From Bacillota bacterium (GTDB lineage: Bacteria > Bacillota_A > Clostridia > Lachnospirales > Bianqueaceae): a DNA stretch of 10,679 bases. Within the stretch, counting starts at the first letter, position 1; each line of letters starts with the position of its first letter. Under the pieces are notes generated by a model. It saw only the letters and a list, made by a program, of their open reading frames with translations. It had not been told where the DNA came from and did no database searches. Shown here piece after piece: positions 1 to 5,118 of this stretch. The translations under genes and the position numbers were made by a program. The stretch spans positions 1-10,679 of the forward strand of contig JAFOIR010000007.1 of assembly GCA_017420625.1 (NCBI GenBank), written 5' to 3'.

Positions 1-123
1 GATAAGAACAGACTGAAGAAGTATTTCGAAGAACTTCTTGATGATCTTGAGGACGGAGAGATCCGTGAGATCCCCATTATTGAGTGTGTTGACGCAAAGG
101 ACGGCGACGACGATGCAGTATGA
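1..123 (+). CDS. C-terminal end of an unidentified protein (5' truncated)
   Basis: Frame 1 is open from the left edge to a TGA at 121-123 and gives the last 40 residues of a protein. The visible part is strongly charged: a Lys/Glu-rich helix-like stretch (KKYFEELLDDLEDGE) followed by a very acidic tail ending DGDDDAV. The next gene starts at 113, inside this tail, so the two are probably translationally coupled and belong to one operon. I do not recognise the family from this fragment. By its position before a JAB gene in an ICE it may be another accessory or DNA-processing gene, but that is inference only. Confidence 0.6.
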   Translation, partial: DKNRLKKYFEELLDDLEDGEIREIPIIECVDAKDGDDDAV

Positions 124-643
124 AATGGAACAGGTATCGATCCGCATGGTGAAGGAACCGCCGCTCATATCTGACAGACCCATCACCGGACCCGACAGCG
201 CAGTCGATATTATCAGCGAGTATCTCGGCGATTTCGACCGGCAGCTCATGGTGCTGGTCAATCTCCGCAATGACGGAAAACCCATCAATATGAACATCAT
301 GAGCATCGGGACGATCAACGCGTCTATCGCGTGTCCCATAGAGGCGCTGAAGGCGTCTATCCTGTCCAACGCGGCGGCCATCATGCTTTTTCATAATCAT
401 CCGTCAGGAAATCTCACGCCGTCCAGAGAAGACATCATGACTACGGACAAGATGATAAAAGCGTACCGGCTGCTGGACATTCAGGTTCTGGATCACATCA
501 TTATCGGACCGGACAGGCAATTCTATTCCATGAGAGCCCGCGATACTTTTGATCTTCCGAGTTCGGACTACTGTGCAGTCCTGAATGACCTACGGTTCGA
601 TGATCTGAAACCCAGACATCCAGATCGCGGAGCAGCGAGGTGA
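113..643 (+). CDS. RadC-like JAB/MPN domain protein
   Basis: This 176-residue protein belongs to the RadC-like JAB (MPN) family common in Firmicutes conjugative elements. The JAMM-type metal site is visible as HNHPSG at residues 94-99 (His94, His96) followed by Asp107 in TPSRED. The region from about residue 25 to 155 is the JAB fold, and the helix-hairpin-helix part of chromosomal RadC is absent. RadC-like JAB proteins resemble metalloproteases or nucleases, but their substrate is not established; a role in DNA processing during transfer is inference. The frame is open from an ATG at 38, but I place the start at 113 (MQYEMEQVSIRMVKEP), because family members usually begin this way, an AAGGA lies at 97-101, and the upstream start would overlap the previous gene fully. 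ATG 125 is an alternative. The next gene follows after 4 bp. Confidence 0.88.
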   Translation: MQYEMEQVSIRMVKEPPLISDRPITGPDSAVDIISEYLGDFDRQLMVLVNLRNDGKPINMNIMSIGTINASIACPIEALKASILSNAAAIMLFHNHPSGNLTPSREDIMTTDKMIKAYRLLDIQVLDHIIIGPDRQFYSMRARDTFDLPSSDYCAVLNDLRFDDLKPRHPDRGAAR

Positions 644-647
644 CCCC

Positions 648-1592
648 ATGCCGTATATTTCAGCTGATGCTCTGCAGCAGGCCAGAAGGATCGACCTTCT
701 TTCCTACCTGCAGACGAACGAACCCGGAAATTTGGTCCGGATATCCGGGAACAATTACTGTACCAGAGAGCATGATTCCCTGAAGATCAGCAACGGGAAA
801 TGGCACTGGTTTTCCAGAGGTATCGGCGGGGTATCCGCCCTGGATTATCTCATTAAGGTAAAGGACTACTCCCTTCCTGAGGCGGTGGAGCTTCTCGTGG
901 GCCGGAGCGCTATGGAGACTCCGGCCTTTTCCTATGCTCCGAAAAAGCAGGAACCGAGAAAGCTCCTGATGCCCGAACTGGAGAAATATCCGTACTACGC
1001 GAAGAAGTATCTTAAGAGCCGTGGTATCCATCCGGTCATCATAGATTACTGCATTGAAAACAGTCTGCTGTTTGAGACAGCAAACTACCACAACGCGGTC
1101 TTTGTCGGATACGACCCACAGGGCATCGCAAGATACGCCGCCATGCGCGGAACGCGATCTGCTTATAAGGGCGAAGTCACCGGCAGTGACAAGCACTTCT
1201 CATTTTCGATATCGGCAACCCCTGACGCGGAACACGTCCATTTATTTGAGGCCGCAATCGATCTTTTGAGCTATGCCACGCTTGAGCTGTATGAAGGCCG
1301 TGACTGGAAACACGATGCGCTGCTTTCCCTTGCGGGAGTCTTCCAGACCAGGCGCGAGAATGTCGTGCCTATCGCCCTGAGCCAGTATCTGAAAGATCAT
1401 CCGAATATAAAAGCGCTGCACCTTCATCTGGATAACGATGAGGTCGGGCGCGGCGCGGCAGCTGGCATCATGGGAGGCTTATCCGGCAAATACGAGATAT
1501 TTGACGAGCCTCCGGTGCCCGGCTGCAAGGACGTAAACGACCAGCTGATGCAGCGCGTTGGAATCAAAAAGAAGGAGGAATACGAACGGTGA
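648..1592 (+). CDS. DUF3991 and Toprim domain protein
   Basis: This 314-residue protein resembles the DUF3991/Toprim proteins of ICEs. The N-terminal part (about residues 10-85) looks like a primase CHC2 zinc finger that has decayed: Cys38 and His42 remain, but the second cysteine pair is replaced by WFSRGIGG (residues 54-61), so zinc binding is doubtful. Residues 190-300 form a Toprim domain with the conserved Glu201 in HLFEAAID and the acidic pair Asp262/Asp264 in LHLDNDEVG, which would bind Mg2+. No DnaG-type catalytic core is seen between them. Such proteins may act in priming or processing of the transferred single strand; this is inferred from the fold. The ATG at 648 has an AGGTG nearby (637-641) and lies 4 bp after the JAB gene. 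The end overlaps the next gene by 4 bp. Confidence 0.85.
   Translation: MPYISADALQQARRIDLLSYLQTNEPGNLVRISGNNYCTREHDSLKISNGKWHWFSRGIGGVSALDYLIKVKDYSLPEAVELLVGRSAMETPAFSYAPKKQEPRKLLMPELEKYPYYAKKYLKSRGIHPVIIDYCIENSLLFETANYHNAVFVGYDPQGIARYAAMRGTRSAYKGEVTGSDKHFSFSISATPDAEHVHLFEAAIDLLSYATLELYEGRDWKHDALLSLAGVFQTRRENVVPIALSQYLKDHPNIKALHLHLDNDEVGRGAAAGIMGGLSGKYEIFDEPPVPGCKDVNDQLMQRVGIKKKEEYER
1574..1578 (+). promoter_or_regulatory. Ribosome binding site deciding a GTG start
   Basis: GGAGG within GAAGGAGGAA lies 10 bases before the GTG at 1589. No ATG occurs at a suitable distance, so this site is the main reason to accept the GTG start and the 4-bp GTGA overlap with the Toprim gene. Confidence 0.8.
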
Positions 1593-2323
1593 CAGACATC
1601 AGAATCTATCAGATCGATCTCGACAAAGATCATGACGGCGTTGCCTTCGAGCCGTACGCCAGCCTTTCCCGCTGGCAGGACTCTCCCGATGTAAACGCAT
1701 CTCTGTACGAGACAGTCTTCAAGGGAGAGATCGAAGCAAAGGACATTGAAGATATCTATCGCATTTTCAATGCGGAAAAGCCGGAAGGATATGAAGGTAG
1801 ATCCCTTTCCGTATCCGATGTAGTCGAGATCGTGAAGTCGGACGATATCAAGCCCGGCTTTTATTATTGCGACAGCATCGGCTTTAAGGCCGTCCCCTTC
1901 GATGCGGAGCTGGCTCAGGAGATGCGCGAGAAGAACATCACTGTCGTAATGCTTGAACCCGGCAAGGTTGCCCGAACCGCTGTGATCGGCTCCTCTCTTG
2001 AGGAGCTTCAGCAGGCGGTTGGCGGATGCATCGAGGCCTTCTATCCCTTCGAGGAGGAGGTCTGCATCGTATGCAACGACGAGGGAAAAATGAACGGCAT
2101 GAGTCCCTGCAGAGCGGTTTACGGTGAAGACGGCAAGATGATGGATATCATTTTCGGCCCGTGCTTCATCTGCGACTGCAGTGGCGAGAACTTCGGTTCC
2201 CTCAGCCAGGATCAGATCAAACGCTATACCGAGCAGTTCAGGAATCCGGAACGGTACTACAGAATCGACGGCGAAATCAAAGCTGTTCCCTATGAACCTA
2301 AGGTCACCGACCTTGCGAGGTAA
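1589..2323 (+). CDS. YodL domain-DUF3846 fusion protein
   Basis: This 244-residue protein appears to join two accessory domains common in ICEs. Residues 4-104 match the YodL-like pattern (IYQID at the start, FEPYASL at 20-26, GRSLSVSDVVE at 70-80, then FYYCDSIGF). Residues 116-236 match DUF3846 (VVMLEPGK at 119-126, VGGCIEAFYPFEEEVCIVCN at 144-163, GKMNG, and a tail ending YYRIDGEIKAVPYEP). Neither domain has an established biochemical function. The DUF3846 half carries seven cysteines, including the CFICDC cluster at 192-197, which I would not expect from the usual family pattern. The start is a GTG with a strong GGAGG, overlapping the Toprim gene by 4 bp. It is the last gene before the oriT-like region. 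Confidence 0.8.
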   Translation: MTDIRIYQIDLDKDHDGVAFEPYASLSRWQDSPDVNASLYETVFKGEIEAKDIEDIYRIFNAEKPEGYEGRSLSVSDVVEIVKSDDIKPGFYYCDSIGFKAVPFDAELAQEMREKNITVVMLEPGKVARTAVIGSSLEELQQAVGGCIEAFYPFEEEVCIVCNDEGKMNGMSPCRAVYGEDGKMMDIIFGPCFICDCSGENFGSLSQDQIKRYTEQFRNPERYYRIDGEIKAVPYEPKVTDLAR

Positions 2324-2363
2324 ACCTACGGTAAAGGACGCAAGGGTTGCGGCATTTTACCAG

Positions 2364-2397
2364 CAAGCATCGCCCTTTGGGGACAAAGGTCTGCTTG
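2364..2397. repeat. Two-tier inverted repeat within the oriT candidate
   Basis: CAAGCA at 2364-2369 pairs with TGCTTG at 2392-2397. Between them CCTTT (2374-2378) pairs with AAAGG (2385-2389) around the six-base loop GGGGAC. The two tiers can form a single interrupted stem-loop of 34 bases. Such interrupted hairpins are common relaxase recognition elements, but the assignment here is by position. Confidence 0.75.
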
Positions 2398-2412
2398 TTG
2401 GGGTAGCCCCAA
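2398..2412. repeat. TTGGGG/CCCCAA hairpin in the oriT candidate
   Basis: TTGGGG (2398-2403) and CCCCAA (2407-2412) form a perfect 6-bp stem with a TAG loop. A second copy of TTGGGG lies at 2377-2382, so CCCCAA could also pair with that copy, giving an alternative fold. No T-run follows, so it is not an intrinsic terminator. Confidence 0.75.
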
Positions 2413-2440
2413 ACCCTTGCACTGCCTGAAAGGAGGAATT

Positions 2441-2755
2441 ATGGCAAGACGCGGAATAGAAATCAAGGTCCGTCTTGATGAAAGCGAAGCGGCTGCGCTG
2501 AACAGAGATGTGAAGAAAGCGGGCGTTTCCCGCGAAGCGTATCTCAGATCTCTGATCCGCAAAATGCCGCTGAAAGAGAAACCGTCAGTGGATGTGATCG
2601 ACATCCTGAAGAATCTTCAGCAGATCAATAACAACATGAACCAGATAGCCGTGAAAGCGAATGCCAAGGGCTTCGTGGACACGGCTTCTTACTGGGAAAA
2701 CGTGCGATGGCTGAAGGAGACGGTAAGCAAACTAATGGAGGTTATGTACTCGTAA
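2441..2755 (+). CDS. mobC: MobC-like relaxosome accessory protein
   Basis: This 104-residue protein matches small MobC-type relaxosome proteins that bind oriT and help the relaxase nick. Residues 6-39 look like a ribbon-helix-helix DNA-binding domain: a beta strand (IEIKVRLDESE), a helix (AAALNRDVKKAG) and a second helix (SREAYLRSLIRK). Residues 59-80 (LQQINNNMNQIAVKANAKGF) match the MobC C-terminal motif with its Asn/Gln-rich helix. The start at ATG 2441 follows AAAGGAGG (2429-2436). An upstream ATG at 2417 lies inside the oriT repeat arm without a good ribosome site and is rejected. The stop overlaps the relaxase start by one base (TAATG), which suggests coupled translation. By homology it could also repress its own promoter, but nothing here proves that. 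Confidence 0.88.
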   Translation: MARRGIEIKVRLDESEAAALNRDVKKAGVSREAYLRSLIRKMPLKEKPSVDVIDILKNLQQINNNMNQIAVKANAKGFVDTASYWENVRWLKETVSKLMEVMYS

Positions 2756-4197
2756 TGGCAACCACATCTATCTGGAGAGTCAAAGGGTATATCAGCAAGG
2801 TCCTGCTCTACGCGCAGAACCCGGACAAAACTATGAACCCGGAAGTGATACCGGTCCCGGAGAACGCCGATAAAGATTCTCTGGGTGACGTTATCGCGTA
2901 CGCCGGGCGTGAGGATGCTACCAACCAGAGACAGCTCGTCTGGGGCATACACTGCTCGCCGGAGACCGCCAGAGACGATATGCTCCGTGTGAAGAAAGCC
3001 TTCGGCAAGGAGGACGGCACAATAGCCTATCACGGCTACCAGTCCTTTGCCGAAGGTGAGGTCACCCCGGAGGTCGCGCATCAGATCGGTATCCGACTGG
3101 CGCAGGAAGTCTGGGGCGACCGCTACCAGGTCCTTGTCTGTACCCATCTTGATAAAGACTCTCATATTCATAATCACTTTGTCGTGAACACGGTCTCCTT
3201 CGTGGACGGGATCAAGTATCACCGCACCAATGAAGACTATCAGTTCATGCGGGATGTCTCCGACAGACTGTGCCGTGAATACGGTCTGTCCGTTGTGAAG
3301 CATCCCGAAGGCAAAAAGAAAAACTACGGCGAATGGAGCGCCGAGAAAAACGGCAAGCCAACATACCGCCAGAAGATCCGCGAGGATATCGACCGCGCGA
3401 TAGCCGTGTCTCTTACGGAAACGGAGTTCTATGACGCGCTGGAGGAAATGGGCTATGAACTGAAGTTTACCGCCAGATCCGGCAAGGAACTTCAGCGGCC
3501 ATCCCTGAGGCCTTCCGGTTCGGAAAGGTTCTTCCGCTTTGACCGGCTCGGTGAGGATTATTCCCTGGACGAGATCTCAAACCGAATCCTGGAGAATATC
3601 CGCAGGAAGGACCCCTTCCCCGAAGAGACGCGGAACGCTGTCCGGAGGTACCGCGCTTATTACCCGCCGAAGACAAAAGCGCGCGGGATCGCAAAGCTCT
3701 ATTATTACTATTGCTACGAGCTTCATATCATCGTCAGGTATCCGGCATCCGTGCAGAGAGTCTCGCATTTTATGCGGGAGGACATCCGGAAGCTCGATCA
3801 ACTGGATGCCCAGACGCGGTTCCTTGCCGAGAATGGTATCGAGACCTATGAGGATCTGGAGAAATACCGGGACCGCGCCGAGCAGGATATCGATTATCTG
3901 AAAAGAGACCGCGATATGCTCCGCAACGAGCTCAAGCGTGTTATTCGCAGAGGCGATGAAGCGGAGATTCTTGCGGTGAAAGGCAGAATATCGGTCATAA
4001 CCGCACGGATACAGAAACTCAAGGACGGCTGCATTGTCTGCGACCTTGCAGAGCAGCGTGCCGCACAGATGCAGGCGGAACTTGACCTGCTGCAAAACAA
4101 TAATCAGGAAAAGGAGGAATTGACTGATGAACTACTCAGGGGAAGCGGCGGAACAGGTCGTGAGAATGAGTCTCAACGGCGTGGAAGTCGCAGCTAA
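2755..4197 (+). CDS. Relaxase (MobA/VirD2-like, MOBP-type)
   Basis: This 480-residue protein is the DNA-nicking transesterase of the element. The N-terminal nuclease domain (about residues 10-240) carries a likely catalytic Tyr19 in LLYAQNPDKT (motif I), the HGYQSF motif at 93-98, and the metal-binding three-histidine motif HLDKDSHIHNHF at 131-142 (His137, His139 and His141 the likely ligands). These are features of the Relaxase/Mobilization nuclease family (VirD2-like). The C-terminal part, from about residue 335, is rich in heptad-like charged helices and probably forms a coiled coil that contacts partner proteins. The start at ATG 2755 gives the TAATG overlap with mobC, with GGAGG at 2737-2741; an in-frame ATG at 2707 would lie inside mobC. 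The last 71 bp overlap the PcfB gene in another frame. The exact MOB subclass is inferred. Confidence 0.93.
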   Translation: MATTSIWRVKGYISKVLLYAQNPDKTMNPEVIPVPENADKDSLGDVIAYAGREDATNQRQLVWGIHCSPETARDDMLRVKKAFGKEDGTIAYHGYQSFAEGEVTPEVAHQIGIRLAQEVWGDRYQVLVCTHLDKDSHIHNHFVVNTVSFVDGIKYHRTNEDYQFMRDVSDRLCREYGLSVVKHPEGKKKNYGEWSAEKNGKPTYRQKIREDIDRAIAVSLTETEFYDALEEMGYELKFTARSGKELQRPSLRPSGSERFFRFDRLGEDYSLDEISNRILENIRRKDPFPEETRNAVRRYRAYYPPKTKARGIAKLYYYYCYELHIIVRYPASVQRVSHFMREDIRKLDQLDAQTRFLAENGIETYEDLEKYRDRAEQDIDYLKRDRDMLRNELKRVIRRGDEAEILAVKGRISVITARIQKLKDGCIVCDLAEQRAAQMQAELDLLQNNNQEKEELTDELLRGSGGTGRENESQRRGSRS

Positions 4198-4924
4198 AAT
4201 CAGCGGCAAGGCTGCCGAAAGGCTGGCGGTGCTGCTCTACGCGGTCCTTCGGGACCAGAAGAAAACCAGAGGAAAGATCCGTCTTACCAATATGCTGAAG
4301 AGCGGAAAAGAACTGAAGGTGTTTGCCGTAAAGGACGGCGAGCTCCAGAAGTTCTGCGAGGAGGCTAAGAAGTATGGTGTGCTCTACTGCGTGCTGAAAG
4401 ACAACAAGGCCAACGACGGTCTGACGGATATCATGGTCCGTGCAGAAGATGCAAGCAAGATCAACCGTATCTTCGAGCGCTTCAATCTCGCCACGGTGGA
4501 TATGGCTTCCGTAAAGACCGAGATCCAGAAATCCAGGGATGCAAAGGTTCAGACCGGCGAGGATATCGCTCCTCCGGAAAGAACCCAGTCCGTGGATGAA
4601 AAGCTCAATGAGTTCCTGGATACCGTTGTCACGGAGAAAGAGAATCCGACTTCGGAAAGGCCGGAAAACGGAAACCCCACCATGGCCCGGACTGCGAAGT
4701 CCCGTCCGTCCGAGCCTTCATCCGAGAGCAGAAGAGCCCGAAGCGACGTGGGCGACCCTGAACGTGGTGATCATAGCTCCCGTCCTTCCGTGAAGGAAGA
4801 GCTCAGACAGATTCGCGACGAACAGAGGCAGAAGTCGTCTGAAGGCCCTTCGGTAAAGACTCCCGAACTGGAACATATTCCTGTTCCGGTCAAAAAGAAA
4901 TCGGATAAGGAGGTAACGCTCTGA
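4127..4924 (+). CDS. PcfB-family (DUF3801) conjugation protein
   Basis: This 265-residue protein matches the PcfB family. PcfB of pCF10 is thought to link the relaxase to the VirD4-type coupling protein. Residues 5-130 are the conserved domain (NGVEVAAKISGKAAERLAVLL near 17-37, then VFAVKDGELQKFCEEAKKYGVLY at about 65-87). Residues 135-265 are low-complexity and Ser/Pro/Arg/Glu-rich, hence probably disordered, apart from a short motif SVKEELRQIRDEQ at 221-233 that I recall near the C-terminus of homologs. The ATG follows AAGGAGG at 4111-4117 with good spacing, so the start within the relaxase gene, 71 bp before its stop, is convincing. The stop overlaps the next start by one base (TGATG). Confidence 0.85.
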   Translation: MNYSGEAAEQVVRMSLNGVEVAAKISGKAAERLAVLLYAVLRDQKKTRGKIRLTNMLKSGKELKVFAVKDGELQKFCEEAKKYGVLYCVLKDNKANDGLTDIMVRAEDASKINRIFERFNLATVDMASVKTEIQKSRDAKVQTGEDIAPPERTQSVDEKLNEFLDTVVTEKENPTSERPENGNPTMARTAKSRPSEPSSESRRARSDVGDPERGDHSSRPSVKEELRQIRDEQRQKSSEGPSVKTPELEHIPVPVKKKSDKEVTL

Positions 4925-5118
4925 TGGCACCGGATGAAAAGGTAGTCGTGACGCTGGACGATTTTGAGCAGCGTCTTCTGGTCAGCGGTCTCGCTGACTT
5001 CCGCAATGACCTCATAAGGGACGAGAAGCCCACGGAAGATGTGGACGATCTCATCCTGAAGGTCATCGATGCCCCGACACAAAAGGAAAAGAGAAAGGCT
5101 GACCGTGAGGCACGATAA
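4924..5118 (+). CDS. Small conserved protein between PcfB and VirD4
   Basis: This 64-residue acidic-then-basic protein (MAPDEKVVVTLDDFEQRLLV at its start) has the look of the small hypothetical proteins that sit just before virD4 in related ICEs. A central segment (FRNDLIRDEKPTEDVDDLILKVIDAP, residues 26-51) is probably helical, followed by a basic tail (KEKRKADREAR). It has no membrane segment or signal peptide. GGAGG at 4909-4913 supports the ATG at 4924. It overlaps PcfB by one base and contains the start of virD4 within its 3' end. I know no function; a role alongside PcfB and VirD4 is suggested only by position. Confidence 0.72.
   Translation: MAPDEKVVVTLDDFEQRLLVSGLADFRNDLIRDEKPTEDVDDLILKVIDAPTQKEKRKADREAR

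Larger units (their letters stand above)
2340..2420. other. oriT: Candidate origin of transfer (oriT) with nested inverted repeats
   Basis: This 81-bp stretch fills most of the only sizeable gap among the left-hand genes and lies 20 bp before mobC, where oriT normally sits in MobC/relaxase modules. It is bounded by a perfect 9-bp inverted repeat, GCAAGGGTT at 2340-2348 and AACCCTTGC at 2412-2420. Inside are a 6-bp inverted repeat (CAAGCA 2364-2369, TGCTTG 2392-2397) that encloses a 5-bp hairpin, and a TTGGGG-TAG-CCCCAA hairpin at 2398-2412. Nested repeats next to relaxosome genes are the classic pattern of relaxase and accessory-protein binding. The exact nick site cannot be told from sequence alone. 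A regulatory region for mobC is an alternative that could coexist. Confidence 0.72.

Noticed and set aside
77..400. 107-residue minus-strand open frame
   Set aside because: It is antisense to the JAB gene, has an Arg/His/Asp-rich composition typical of a shadow frame, and has no ribosome site.
1989..2006. GCTCCTC/GAGGAGC hairpin with TCTT loop
   Set aside because: It lies inside the YodL-DUF3846 coding region, has no T-run and encodes ordinary residues (GSSLEEL), so it is probably a coincidence of codon choice.
2324..2440. Sigma-70 promoter before mobC
   Set aside because: I looked for -35 and -10 boxes with 16-18 bp spacing and saw no convincing pair. A promoter may exist but is not supported by sequence alone.
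2689..3303. 204-residue minus-strand open frame
   Set aside because: It is antisense to the relaxase, including its histidine motif, and has no ribosome site.
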